From Rahnella bruchi (lineage in GTDB: Bacteria > Pseudomonadota > Gammaproteobacteria > Enterobacterales > Enterobacteriaceae): 64,000 bases of DNA. Where the stretch lies: contig NZ_QZWI01000020.1 of NCBI RefSeq assembly GCF_003614975.1, positions 1 to 64,000 on the forward strand. The letters run 5' to 3'. The notes under the pieces were generated by a model, which worked only from the letters and a program-made list of their open reading frames with translations, was not told where the DNA came from and ran no database searches. This document shows, piece by piece, positions 7,323 through 16,485 of the stretch (positions are counted from its first letter, which is position 1; each line of letters starts with the position of its first letter). A program made the position numbers and the translations under genes.

Positions 7323-8264
7323 CTAAAGGGGGCGTTGCGGATTTGTAGTATTGGCCTCTCGCAGTGATGCTATGTCTTTTTTGGGCGGTACGCCAAAGAA
7401 GCGACTGTACTCACGGCTAAACTGAGACGGGCTTTCATAGCCCACTTTGTAGGAGGCGGTGGAAACATCAAGATGCTCATTTAACATCAGGCGCCTGGCT
7501 TCATTCAAACGCAGCCACTTCAGATATTGCAGCGGACTCATTGACGTGAGCTGCCTGAAATGCTGGTTGAATGTTGGCGTACTCATCTGCACCCGGTCGG
7601 CGAGTTCGTCCACCCGTATAGGATCGGCATAATGCAGTTTAAGCCAGTCTATCGCTCGGGCTATTCTGTGACCCTGACTGTCAACAGAGGCTATCTGCCG
7701 CAGCTTGGCCGCCTGATCGCTCTGCAGAAGCCTGTAATGTATTTCACGCTGAAACAAAGGGGCCAGGACAGGAATTGCTTCAGGTTCATCCAGTAACTCA
7801 AGCATCCGGCTAAATGATTTTAATAGTGAGGATGATGCCGTACCGATTCCTACACTTGAGCTGACTCCGCGATCTCGCCTTGGTGGCAATACGCCCTGTG
7901 CAATCAACTCCGCTACAATCCGTAAATCAAGCTTCATTGTCATGCCGAGACACGAGGCTTCTCTGCTTGCCTCAACCACTTCTGAGTTAGCAGGCAGGTC
8001 CAATGAAGTGATTAAAAAGTGCGAAGTATCATATCGATAGGGTGCTCCACCAATCCAGACATGTTTTGCCCCGCGGGCGACAATTACAACGCTTGGTTCA
8101 ATCATGCACATAACGGGATGAGCGGGTTCATCACGTCGGAAAAAAGTCAGCCCATTGATAGACGTCGCAAAATCTCCTGTTCCCTTTGAGTGCTGGTCAA
8201 TAGTTTGAACAAATCCGGCAAGCAGTGCCTCGTGTTCATGGTTCATCAGTGGTTGTGTGGTCAT
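7323..8264 (-). CDS. AraC-family regulator (YqhC-like)
   Basis: This 313-residue protein has an AraC N-terminal ligand domain (about 20-180, with VMCMIEPSVVIVARGAKHVW). Two helix-turn-helix motifs follow (VDELADRVQMSTPTFNQHFR and TASYKVGYESPSQFSREYSR). The layout is that of YqhC, the activator of the YqhD aldehyde reductase in E. coli. AGGAGGA lies before the ATG. It is divergent from the seven-gene SDR-to-metallo-hydrolase unit that contains a zinc alcohol dehydrogenase, so control of that unit is likely. YqhC orthology itself is not proven. Confidence 0.88.
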   Translation of the reverse strand: MTTQPLMNHEHEALLAGFVQTIDQHSKGTGDFATSINGLTFFRRDEPAHPVMCMIEPSVVIVARGAKHVWIGGAPYRYDTSHFLITSLDLPANSEVVEASREASCLGMTMKLDLRIVAELIAQGVLPPRRDRGVSSSVGIGTASSSLLKSFSRMLELLDEPEAIPVLAPLFQREIHYRLLQSDQAAKLRQIASVDSQGHRIARAIDWLKLHYADPIRVDELADRVQMSTPTFNQHFRQLTSMSPLQYLKWLRLNEARRLMLNEHLDVSTASYKVGYESPSQFSREYSRFFGVPPKKDIASLREANTTNPQRPL

Positions 8265-8521
8265 TTATATAGATTCCTCCTGCTTGCATATTATCTTCCC
8301 TCCCCTGCCGGAACCACATTATTTATTAATATTCATCGGATCAGGCAAGTAATCCAGTCAATCACGCTAACTAATAAAACAATAACATTGGAAAATACAA
8401 GTGCGGGGAAAATGAACAAACTAACTTGCCTGTGAGAAACGTTAGCTTTGTAACGAATAACCTTCCCCGATAAATGCTCAGGGAAGCGGCTCATGAAAGG
8501 ACCAAGTGGAGAAAATTGACG

Positions 8522-9289
8522 ATGAATCCTGTTTACGATTTTAGCGGCCAGGTTGCTTTAGTAGTCGGAGCCAGTACCGGGATCGGTGCCGCCACCGCCC
8601 GTGCTTTTGCGCAAAGTGGTGCAAGTGTGCTTCTGGCTGATGTTGACGGCGAGGCGGTTATCGCGCTTTCAAGGCAGCTTGAGTCAGAGGGGTATTCTGC
8701 CACCGGGTTGGCCTGTGATGTAACAGTAGAGTCGCAGGTTGCCTCAGTGGTCAGAAGAACCGTCGAAGTTTATGGTCGCCTTGACTTTGCCTATAACAAC
8801 GCGGGCGTACAGGCCCCCTCGAGTGATTTTGCTGAACTGCCTGCGGATGAGTTTGACCGGTTGGTTGCGATTAATCAGCGCGGGATTTGGGCATGCATGA
8901 AACATGAACTTTGGCAAATGCGATCGCAGGGGTACGGTGCCATCGTGAACTGTGCTTCAGTCGGCGGGTTAGTTGGTCAGCCAAATCTGGCTCCTTATAA
9001 CGGAACGAAACATGCGGTACTTGGGATGACGAAAGGTGCGGCCCTTGAGTATGCCGCACGCGGTATTCGTATAAACGCGGTATGCCCGGGCACAGTTAAT
9101 ACCCCGATGGTGGCAACGATGATGGAAACCCAAAAAGAAGCCATGGAAGACATCATGATCCGCCAGGTAATAAATCGCCTTGGAGAACCGGAAGAGATAG
9201 CTGCTGCGGTCTTATGGCTTTGCAGTCCGGGGGCCAGTTTCGTGGTAGGCATTGGCTTACCGGTTGATGGGGGTTTTACCGCTAACTGA
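8522..9289 (+). CDS. SDR-family oxidoreductase
   Basis: This 255-residue classical SDR has the cofactor motif GASTGIGAATARA, NNAG (AYNNAGVQAP), the catalytic Ser in NCASVGGLVG and Tyr-x3-Lys in YNGTKHA. The C-terminal PVDGGFTAN is typical of the glucose-1-dehydrogenase/FabG-like branch. The ATG at 8522 is preferred over one at 8474 because GGAG lies about 11 bases before it. It is the first gene of the rightward unit opposite the AraC regulator. Its substrate is probably a small carbonyl compound or alcohol; the exact one is unknown. Confidence 0.88.
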   Translation: MNPVYDFSGQVALVVGASTGIGAATARAFAQSGASVLLADVDGEAVIALSRQLESEGYSATGLACDVTVESQVASVVRRTVEVYGRLDFAYNNAGVQAPSSDFAELPADEFDRLVAINQRGIWACMKHELWQMRSQGYGAIVNCASVGGLVGQPNLAPYNGTKHAVLGMTKGAALEYAARGIRINAVCPGTVNTPMVATMMETQKEAMEDIMIRQVINRLGEPEEIAAAVLWLCSPGASFVVGIGLPVDGGFTAN

Positions 9290-9367
9290 CAGGTGATGAG
9301 TTGCCTGCATCATGGTGAAAATGTTGGATATCAGGCCATTATAAGAGCCTGCACAGCCGGAGGAAAA

Positions 9368-9808
9368 ATGGTACAGGATTTCTTTCATCTGAGCATCGCC
9401 ACTCGAGATCTTAACAAAAGCATCCGCTTTTACGAAGCACTTGGGTTGGCGGTGATTAAAGACTTCGGTGACGTTGAGGAAGAAGGTATTGCAGAAGCAT
9501 TCTGCTTGCCAGCCAGTCATCTAAAAGTGGTTTATCTTGCCCCTCCCGACGGGAAATCAGGTCTCTTTATTGACCTTGTTGAATGGGTTGCTCCGGTATC
9601 GCCTGGAGAGGCTTATGCAGTCGCACACCACACAGGGCTGAATCGGTTTGCGCTGCGCGTAACTGATCTTACTAACACTGTGCGGAAATTACAGGAAAGG
9701 GGACTGATTTTTCTGACCGAGGAACCAAAGCAGTTTGGCGCCAACGTCCGATGCATCGTCATTAAGGATCCCGATGGTGTTTTCGTTCAACTTATCGAGA
9801 TTTCTTAA
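9368..9808 (+). CDS. VOC-family (glyoxalase-like) protein
   Basis: This 146-residue VOC protein opens MVQDFFHLSIATRDLNKSIR and keeps the second half of the fold, ending VFVQLIEIS with the typical metal-ligand Glu. The start at 9368 is set by GGAGG seven bases upstream; an in-frame ATG at 9293 has no good site. It is unrelated in detail to the shorter VOC protein at 5189-5566. It follows the SDR by 78 bases and precedes a secreted hydrolase, so it probably takes part in the same detoxification unit. Confidence 0.85.
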   Translation: MVQDFFHLSIATRDLNKSIRFYEALGLAVIKDFGDVEEEGIAEAFCLPASHLKVVYLAPPDGKSGLFIDLVEWVAPVSPGEAYAVAHHTGLNRFALRVTDLTNTVRKLQERGLIFLTEEPKQFGANVRCIVIKDPDGVFVQLIEIS

Positions 9809-9925
9809 TACGTCCAGAGCCTCTGGACACATAGCGTAACTAAATAAATGCAGTACATATCACTACAACTGGGTCCGTCATGTCAGCGGTGCTGCTGACG
9901 GAAAAATCGATTAAAGGATAAAGCC

Positions 9926-10954
9926 ATGAAAAGAATTTTGTTAGCCTGCGGGCTTCTCGTTTCTTCATTTGCCTCCCTCGGAGCCGACATGTCGCGCGGG
10001 GCAGATAATTTTTATAAAAGTGACAAAGTGGTGGCAGAAAAAGTCACGTTTCTCAATCAATACAAGATGAAAATCACAGGTAATCTGTACATCCCAAAAG
10101 GGGTCGATCCTAAAGCGAAAAATCCTGCCATCATTGTTGGTCATCCGATGGGCGCAGTGAAAGAGCAAAGTGCAACCCTCTATGCACAAAAGCTTGCTGA
10201 GCAAGGATTTGTCACCCTGGCTATCGATTTGTCTTTCTTTGGTGAAAGCGAAGGCCAGCCGCGCAATGCCGTCTCCCCGGAAATGTTCACTGAATCCTTC
10301 AATGCGGCAGTTGACTACCTTGGAACACGCCCGTTTGTTGACCGCAATCGCATTGGGGTTATCGGCATCTGTGGCAGCGGCAGTTTTGCCATCAGTGCAG
10401 CCAAGATCGACCCGCGCCTGAAAGCCATTGCGACTGTGAGCATGTACGACATGGGCTCGGTCACACGAAACGGTATTCGCAAGGGTCTTTCGCTTGAACA
10501 GCGTAAAGCAATGATTGCCGCAGCGGCAGAGCAACGATATGTAGAATTTACCGGCGGTAAAACCAAATGGGTAGATTACCTGCCAGTGAAATTACCGGCC
10601 GATGCGGATCCGACTCGCCGTGAATTCTATGACTACTATCGTACGCCACGCGGTCAGGTTGTGCCTAAAGGCACGACTGTAGAACAGTCGCAGAACCGTC
10701 CTATTTCAAGCGAGGTGAAGTTTAACAACTTCTATCCGTTTGAGGATATTGAGACGATCTCGCCACGTCCGATGTTGTTTATCACCGGATCTGAAGCGCA
10801 CTCCAGAGAGTTCAGCGAAGATGCCTACAAACGTGCAGGTGAGCCTAAAGAACTCTTCATCGTGCCAGGGGCAGGCCACGTCGACCTCTATGACCGCGTT
10901 GACCTTATCCCCTTCAACAAATTGACGGAATTCTTTAAAACCAATCTGAAATAA
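9926..10954 (+). CDS. Exported alpha/beta hydrolase (YcjY/dienelactone-hydrolase-like)
   Basis: This 342-residue protein has a cleavable signal peptide (MKRILLACGLLVSSFASLGA), so it should act in the periplasm. The hydrolase fold has an oxyanion segment (IIVGHPMGAVKEQ), an AIDLSFFGESEG loop, a nucleophile elbow GVIGICGSGSF and a terminal His in GAGHVDLYD. The elbow carries Cys rather than the usual Ser, as in dienelactone-hydrolase relatives. AAGGATAAA precedes the ATG. It lies in the rightward unit between VOC and alcohol dehydrogenase. Its substrate is unknown; an ester or lactone is plausible. Confidence 0.85.
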   Translation: MKRILLACGLLVSSFASLGADMSRGADNFYKSDKVVAEKVTFLNQYKMKITGNLYIPKGVDPKAKNPAIIVGHPMGAVKEQSATLYAQKLAEQGFVTLAIDLSFFGESEGQPRNAVSPEMFTESFNAAVDYLGTRPFVDRNRIGVIGICGSGSFAISAAKIDPRLKAIATVSMYDMGSVTRNGIRKGLSLEQRKAMIAAAAEQRYVEFTGGKTKWVDYLPVKLPADADPTRREFYDYYRTPRGQVVPKGTTVEQSQNRPISSEVKFNNFYPFEDIETISPRPMLFITGSEAHSREFSEDAYKRAGEPKELFIVPGAGHVDLYDRVDLIPFNKLTEFFKTNLK

Positions 10955-11027
10955 TTTCAGTTGGTAGCTCCTAATCCCCTGCCTGATTGTACCGGCAGGG
11001 CTCTCCTTATCAACAGAAGAGTGACTT

Positions 11028-12098
11028 ATGAAAACCTATGCTTTTGCTGCCCTTTCAGCGGACAAACCGCTGGTTCCGTTTTCTTTTGAACGCCGTGAAA
11101 CCCGCCCGAATGACGTTGTGATTGAAATCCTCTATTGCGGTGTTTGCCATTCAGACCTTCATACGGCGCGTAATGATTGGGGCTGGACAAATTTCCCTAT
11201 TGTAGTCGGCCATGAGATTGTCGGTCGTGTACTCAGTATCGGTGCTGACGTAACCCGACATAAGGTCGGCGATCATGTCGCTGTGGGTACGATGGTAGAC
11301 AGTTGCCAGCATTGCGATCAATGTCATAAAGGTGAAGAACAGCTTTGTCGTGAAGGCAATACGCAAACCTTCGCAGGCGCTGACCGCATAACCGGCGAAC
11401 CTACCATGGGCGGATACGCAAAACATATCGTGGTACGGGAAGAATTCGTTCTGAATGTTCCTGCGGGTCTTGATCTGGCTAAAACTGGACCGTTGTTATG
11501 TGCTGGCGCCACCACTTATTCACCGTTGCGAACCTGGAATGTCGGCCCTGGAAGTCGTGTCGGTGTGATTGGCATGGGCGGGCTAGGGCACATGGCCATC
11601 AAACTGGCTGAAGCCATGGGGGCTCGCGTGACGGTGCTGAGTCGTTCGCCGGCAAAGGCGCAGGATGCAAAAGCGCTTGGCGCTGATGCATTTCTTGTGT
11701 CCAGCGATAAAGTGGCAATGGAGCAGGCAGCCTCTTCCTTTGACTTGATCATTGATACGGTCCCGGCCAAGCACGAACTCGACCCGTATCTTCCCCTGCT
11801 GGATATTGACGGGACATTGTGCGTCGTTGGTCAGATTGGACCACTGGCTGAAATGAGCAGCATTCCGCTCCTCCTCGGCCGCCGGCGCGTGGCCGGTTCC
11901 GCCATCGCTGGTATTGAACAAACGCAAGAAATGCTGGAGTTCTGTGCTCGCAAGAATGTGCTGCCTGAAGTCGAAATGATCCGCATGGACCAGATCAACG
12001 AAGCGTTTGACCGCCTTGAGCGCTCTGACGTGCGGTATCGCTTTGTAATTGATATGGCCACGCTGGAACAGCCTCAGGCGGAGAATGCGCTCAGTTAG
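11028..12098 (+). CDS. Zinc-dependent NAD(P) alcohol dehydrogenase (YahK-like)
   Basis: This 356-residue medium-chain dehydrogenase of the cinnamyl-alcohol/YahK branch has catalytic zinc ligands in GVCHSD and GHEIVGRV. A structural-zinc loop follows, with Cys residues in DSCQHCDQCHKGEEQLC. The Rossmann motif is GMGGLGHMAIKLA, with SRSPAK after strand beta-2 favouring NADP(H). YahK-type enzymes reduce a broad range of aldehydes. Its position in an AraC-controlled unit parallels YqhC-yqhD in E. coli. It follows the exported hydrolase by 73 bases. Confidence 0.92.
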   Translation: MKTYAFAALSADKPLVPFSFERRETRPNDVVIEILYCGVCHSDLHTARNDWGWTNFPIVVGHEIVGRVLSIGADVTRHKVGDHVAVGTMVDSCQHCDQCHKGEEQLCREGNTQTFAGADRITGEPTMGGYAKHIVVREEFVLNVPAGLDLAKTGPLLCAGATTYSPLRTWNVGPGSRVGVIGMGGLGHMAIKLAEAMGARVTVLSRSPAKAQDAKALGADAFLVSSDKVAMEQAASSFDLIIDTVPAKHELDPYLPLLDIDGTLCVVGQIGPLAEMSSIPLLLGRRRVAGSAIAGIEQTQEMLEFCARKNVLPEVEMIRMDQINEAFDRLERSDVRYRFVIDMATLEQPQAENALS

Positions 12099-12166
12099 AG
12101 GCAGGGATGAACGTTCCTGTCGGAGAACGGAGTTTCCGGCAGGAAAAATACCACGGAGATATATTG

Positions 12167-12802
12167 ATGAAAATTGGGATACTCGGTGCCGGCAGAATGG
12201 GATCAACCATAGGCACTGTCTTCGCAAGGCTTGGCCATGAGGTCATTTTCAGCTATTCCCGCAGTCAGCAAAAGTTGCAAAATCTTGCATTAACATCTGG
12301 CGGGCGGGCCTGCTCACCAGAGTATGCGGTGAAGCAGTCAAATATCCTCGTTCTGGCCGTTCACTGGACGCAGCTGGATGATGTGCTTTCGCAGGCGGGC
12401 GATTTACGCGGAAAAATCGTCATCAGCTGTACGAATCCGCTGAATATTTCAGACACCGAGCTGGTTGTTGCACATACCGATTCGGGAGCTGAAACCGTTG
12501 CCAGGAAATTACCCGGTGCACACGTCGTGGCAGCCTTTCAGGCAACGCCAAGTGAAGTGCTGCTGGAGGTATTTGAAGGGAAATACACAGCTCCCAGACC
12601 AAGTATGGTGTATTGCGGCAATGATCGGGAAAGCAAAAAGACGGTCCGGGAGCTCCTAAAACAGTTTGGCTTTGAACCGGTTGATGCCGGCCCGCTGAAA
12701 CTGGCGCGCTACATTGAACCTTTCGCCATGTTGGCGACTGAGCTGGCTTACGGAACCCCCCATGGCCCCAAATGGGTTTACAACTTTGGCCGATACTCAT
12801 AA
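12167..12802 (+). CDS. NADPH-dependent F420-reductase-like protein
   Basis: This 211-residue Rossmann protein starts MKIGILGAGRMGSTIGTVFA and has SYSRSQQK after beta-2, suggesting NADP binding. A catalytic-domain segment follows (DLRGKIVISCTNPLN, then VVAAFQATPSEVL). The family is named for F420:NADP oxidoreductase, but enterobacteria lack F420, so the true partner is probably a flavin, quinone or other acceptor. The start at 12167 is chosen because GGAG lies 9-10 bases upstream. It is part of the seven-gene rightward unit. Confidence 0.82.
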   Translation: MKIGILGAGRMGSTIGTVFARLGHEVIFSYSRSQQKLQNLALTSGGRACSPEYAVKQSNILVLAVHWTQLDDVLSQAGDLRGKIVISCTNPLNISDTELVVAHTDSGAETVARKLPGAHVVAAFQATPSEVLLEVFEGKYTAPRPSMVYCGNDRESKKTVRELLKQFGFEPVDAGPLKLARYIEPFAMLATELAYGTPHGPKWVYNFGRYS

Positions 12803-12870
12803 GACGCACGACCAATTTTAATTAACCAGGAAATCTTGGTTTTTCTTTGCGAATTTTACAGGATAAAAGT

Positions 12871-13428
12871 ATGAAAAAAATCATTCTGGGATTATCTCTG
12901 CTTTCATGTATTTCAGGCCTGCATGCACAGTCGCTTAAATTGACCAGTACAGATGTCAGGCAGGGGGAGCAGGTTAAAGACGCATATGTATTAAACGGCT
13001 CGGGCTGTACCGGAAAGAATATTTCGCCGCAACTTTCATGGACCGGCGCACCAGCAGAAACGAAAAGTTTTGCAATAACCATGTTCGATTCGGATGCGCC
13101 GACAGGGAGCGGATGGTGGCACTGGTCGTTGGTTAATATTCCAAAAGAGATTAACAGCGTGGCCCGTAATGCTGGCTCTACCGATGGTAAAAATATTCCT
13201 GTCGGAGCCGTTCAGGGGCGTACCGATTTTGGCGGCCCTGGCTATGGCGGCCCATGTCCACCCGCAGGGGATGCAACCCATCATTACCATTTTAAAATAT
13301 GGGCTTTGAAAGTAGATAAACTGCCAGTTGATAAGGATTCAGGGGGGGCGCTGGTCGGTTACATGCTTAACTCGAACAGTATTGCCAGTGCGGAGTTGGT
13401 TCCAGTCTCTGTGCGTCCAGCACAGTAA
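12871..13428 (+). CDS. Exported YbhB/YbcL-type PEBP protein
   Basis: This 185-residue phosphatidylethanolamine-binding (Raf-kinase-inhibitor-like) protein has a signal peptide (MKKIILGLSLLSCISGLHAQ). It carries the family signatures GKNISPQLSW, DSDAPTGSGWWHW and GPCPPAGDATHHYHF. The function of bacterial PEBP proteins is not settled. AGGATAAAAG precedes the ATG at 12871; the longer frame from 12847 would destroy the signal peptide. It lies 68 bases after the F420-reductase-like gene and 24 bases before the metallo-hydrolase. Confidence 0.88.
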   Translation: MKKIILGLSLLSCISGLHAQSLKLTSTDVRQGEQVKDAYVLNGSGCTGKNISPQLSWTGAPAETKSFAITMFDSDAPTGSGWWHWSLVNIPKEINSVARNAGSTDGKNIPVGAVQGRTDFGGPGYGGPCPPAGDATHHYHFKIWALKVDKLPVDKDSGGALVGYMLNSNSIASAELVPVSVRPAQ

Positions 13429-13452
13429 CGGGTCAGGGCAGAGTCAGGTATC

Positions 13453-14571
13453 ATGAAAAAACGGAACAAATATATGCTGATGATTGCATTGCTTGTCGCC
13501 GTTCTGACGGCCAGTGCATTTATTTGGCTGGCCATGCCTAAGTTCGGTGCCTCGCCTCAGGGCAACCGACTTCAGGCAGTCGAACGCTCTCCTCATTATG
13601 TGAATGGAGAGTTTCGCAATCTCCTTAAAACATCGGTTGATACCGGAAATACCAGTTTCTTTTCAAACATGTTGTCATTCATTGCTGATCGCAATCCGCG
13701 CCTGAAACCAGCAATTGCGGTACCGGTCATCCACACTAACCTAAAATCACTGCCTCGAGAACAAGATGTGGTGGTTTGGCTGGGTCATTCCTCTTTCTAT
13801 ATCCAGCTGGCCGGAAAACGTATTCTTCTTGACCCTGTTTTCAGTACTAACGCAAGCCCGTTGCCCGCCACGAATGTCGCATTTGATGGCAGTTCAGTTT
13901 ATACAGCAGACGATATGCCCCCCATTGACGTTATGCTCATCACCCACGATCACTGGGACCATCTGGACTATCAAAGCGTGCTCGCACTGAGGCAGAAAGT
14001 TAAACAGGTGGTAGCCGGACTGGGCGTCGGTGCCCATCTTGCCCACTGGGGATATGCAGAGGATCGTATTCACGAAGCCGACTGGAATGACGACGTAGAT
14101 ATTCTACCCGGAGTAAAAATTCACGTTCTTACCGCGCGACACTTTTCGGGACGCTGGTTGACGCGTAATAAAACCTTATGGGTCTCCTTTGCCCTTGAAA
14201 CTGCCCAGCAGCGTTTGTATTTCAGTGGCGACAGCGGCTATGGAGCACATTTTCGAGACATTGGGCAACGGTTCGGAAAATTCGACCTAGTTGCTCTGGA
14301 TATGGGCCAATATGACCCTCGGTGGGCCAATATCCACATGTTCCCGGAGGAGGCGGCACAGGCAGCTGAAGATTTAGACGCGGTACGGCTTCTGCCCGCA
14401 CATGTTGGACGCTTTAGTATTGCCGCCCATGACTGGGACTAACCGTTCAAGCGGATTGAACAAGCGGGTAACGGAGCGAATTTCCAGTTGGACACGCCTG
14501 TCATAGGCGAGGTTATCTGGCTTAACAGAAAAGAGCAGCATTTTAGAAAATGGTGGACAACGGAACCATAG
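13453..14571 (+). pseudogene. MBL-fold metallo-hydrolase with in-frame stop
   Basis: This protein has an N-terminal hydrophobic anchor (about residues 7-29) and a metallo-beta-lactamase fold: THDHWDHLD (HxHxDH), a His in TARHFSGRW, Asp in FSGDSGYG and the last His in SIAAHDWD. It resembles NAPE-PLD/UlaG-type hydrolases. A TAA at 14440-14442 ends the frame after HDWD at 329 residues. The same frame continues for 42 more codons (PFKRIEQAGNGANFQLDTPV and onward, ending WWTTEP) to a TAG at 14569. That looks like the genuine C-terminus. All metal ligands precede the stop, so a truncated product might retain some activity. Confidence 0.82.
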
Positions 14572-15294
14572 TAAATGATCCTAAATATACGGGGTTTCGA
14601 CTGGTAATAAACATATGCTCCGGCCATTTAAAACCAAGTCTAATTAACTTAAAAAATACATTATCAAGTGGGATTTACAATTCCAGTGCGGTTAATGCTA
14701 TTTATGTTAAGTTAATCACAAGTTTTTTAGGTTAACGAGTTTTTCCTAGACGCACTGTCGCGAAACAGGTCATTTCATCTCATCCAGCGTGACCTCGTGT
14801 GCAACTTAGCATCCTTGCTCAGTGAAATTTTAATTATATTGTTTATGTCAGGATATAATTCACGTTTCGAGCAGGACTAGTTTGAGACAATGTTATGTGT
14901 ACAAATGAGTGAATCTTGTCATTCTTATTTTAGTTTTCATGTAACTGCCGGTTACTATTTTCATTAGAGATACATTTTTAATATGCGTCGTTTAAGGAAG
15001 TAGTTCTTAAACATCATTATTGGATTTTAACAGCGATATTAATTATCTATTATTGCTCAGTATTTCAGTTTGAAACTAATGTGGGGGGTAGACCCTGTGT
15101 TGAATTGCGGTAATAACCAAAGTAGAAACCATATGGCCATATTCCTCTAAACGGCGGCGGCCCTTAAGCATCCTATAAACTGTGTCGATTAAAACTACGG
15201 TTTCAATACTCCTCAAATAAATGAAAAATCTAAGGTCGAATGGCGTGAACGTTTTCGATAGATGCCATGTTTAAGCGTGACGGTGCATAAAGAA
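14572..15294. other. AT-rich non-coding region
   Basis: More than 700 bases have no credible gene on either strand. The stretch is AT-rich compared with the flanks and contains only short spurious frames. It probably marks the right edge of the redox island. Confidence 0.5.
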
Positions 15295-15321
15295 CTACAG
15301 CACCATTCCCTGATGCTGTAG
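15295..15321 (-). terminator. Hairpin terminator of small leftward gene
   Basis: Eight-base perfect arms (15295-15302 and 15314-15321) lie directly downstream of the 15333-15536 gene on the minus strand. TTCTTTAT follows in the direction of transcription. Confidence 0.6.
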
Positions 15322-15332
15322 TGAGAGGCAAA

Positions 15333-15536
15333 TTACTGAGGTAATTTCTCAGTTCTTAGTTGTTTAACTTCCTCTTCTTCAAGGTCATCATACAGTTGCT
15401 GCAATTGCTCAGCCAGGATCAGTAGCAACACATAATTTGGGTTATTGTCATCCGGATTTTCAAGCATCACATTTACCAAAACACGAGAGCGATCGACCAG
15501 TTCTCTGGTAGAGGGATGTTCAAGTGAGAATTTCAT
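15333..15536 (-). CDS. Small hypothetical protein (67 aa)
   Basis: I do not recognise this protein. From MKFSLEHPSTREL it encodes 67 residues with a predicted helical centre (YVLLLILAEQLQQLYDDLEE) and a very acidic patch (DLEEEE) near the C-terminus. GGAGG nine bases before the ATG at 15536 favours this start over 15608. A terminator-like hairpin follows. It is isolated in the AT-rich segment, so context gives no function. Confidence 0.6.
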   Translation of the reverse strand: MKFSLEHPSTRELVDRSRVLVNVMLENPDDNNPNYVLLLILAEQLQQLYDDLEEEEVKQLRTEKLPQ

Positions 15537-16119
15537 AGATACCTCCAGAGGAGGCTGACGCGAGGAGGTTGGGAATTGAACATAGAGGTCAGCGTTCCGC
15601 ATAATCATGAGAATACAAATAGCAGCAAAGCATTATTGCTACCGACACTCGTGATATTCGGAACGCCAATTCCGGCTGCAGTTTTGCTGCAGCGTGTAAA
15701 CTGTACCGCAAATCGATGCTTAAAAACCATATGCTTAGCCTGTTTTTTGATTTTTTGACGCACTTGCGGCTTGAATACTACAAGGCCAACATAAGACTCT
15801 TTGACCGTGATGGATTCTTTAAGTGATTTAAAAATTTGAAGAACCTTCAAAAGTTCTCAAAGCTCGTCAGAGAAAATCATTGCTACGAAGGTATCCTTTG
15901 CTGATGCGATGAGTGTCGGGAGGTGGTATTCCATGAGAGAAGCTTTGCAGATAGCTGGCGGTAGACGAAGGGAGGACTATGGGGGAGGGTGATATTTTCC
16001 GCAGACTACTGGGTTACTAAAACGGAAAAGCAGACCGAAGTCATTGATGAAAAGCGGTAGTTGGACAGTTTTAAGAGATTTAAGTATTGTGCGGGGTTAT
16101 GACCATCGGATTGAATAAA
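15537..16119. other. Non-coding stretch
   Basis: I see no well-supported gene here. An 81-codon leftward frame (15605-15850) begins with TTG, lacks a ribosome-binding site and has unconvincing composition. Confidence 0.4.
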
Positions 16120-16152
16120 AAAGCCGCAGTCCTTTCAGGTGTGCGGCTTTAT
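16116..16152 (-). terminator. Intrinsic terminator for DUF1471-like gene
   Basis: Nine-base perfect arms (16120-16128 and 16142-16150) are followed on the minus strand by a T-run (A-run at 16116-16122 on plus). It lies 30 bases after the 16180-16485 stop codon. Confidence 0.75.
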
Positions 16153-16179
16153 GTATTCCAGCATTACTTTCCAGAAACA

Positions 16180-16485
16180 TCAATCATAAGCCACTTTGTG
16201 GTTGATATGATAAAACGTCGCGGTGGCAGCCATGACATGTTGTTCCTCTTTACCCGGTTTGTGCGATTCCACATTAGTAATGTGGTAGCCGACGGCACCT
16301 GCATCTAACGCTTTTTTGACAATCGCATTGTTGAGTTCTTCCATGGAGGTAGCCCAGGAAACCGTCGTTACACCAACAGCTTGCAGGGAGGCTATTTCAC
16401 GATGTGATAATCCGCTGCGGATCAAAACAGGCTTAACAGACTTCGGATAAAATATGGATAAAACATCATTTACTAAGCCTTTCAT
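16180..16485 (-). CDS. DUF1471 (YhcN/BhsA)-like protein without signal peptide
   Basis: This 101-residue protein has a C-terminal half that resembles the DUF1471 domain: LQAVGVTTVSWATSMEELNN, then ALDAGAVGYHITNVE and HVMAATATFYH. That matches the usual pattern of stress-response proteins such as YhcN, BhsA and McbA. Those are normally exported, but the N-terminus here (MKGLVNDVLSIFYPKSVKP) is not a signal peptide. A GAGGA site about eight bases upstream supports the start at 16485 rather than 16551. The DUF1471 assignment rests on pattern only. Confidence 0.6.
   Translation of the reverse strand: MKGLVNDVLSIFYPKSVKPVLIRSGLSHREIASLQAVGVTTVSWATSMEELNNAIVKKALDAGAVGYHITNVESHKPGKEEQHVMAATATFYHINHKVAYD

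Noticed and set aside
15605-15850. 81-codon leftward reading frame.
   Set aside because: TTG start, no ribosome-binding site and unlikely composition.
16087-16308. 73-codon rightward frame.
   Set aside because: It runs through the intrinsic terminator and the end of the DUF1471-like gene on the other strand.
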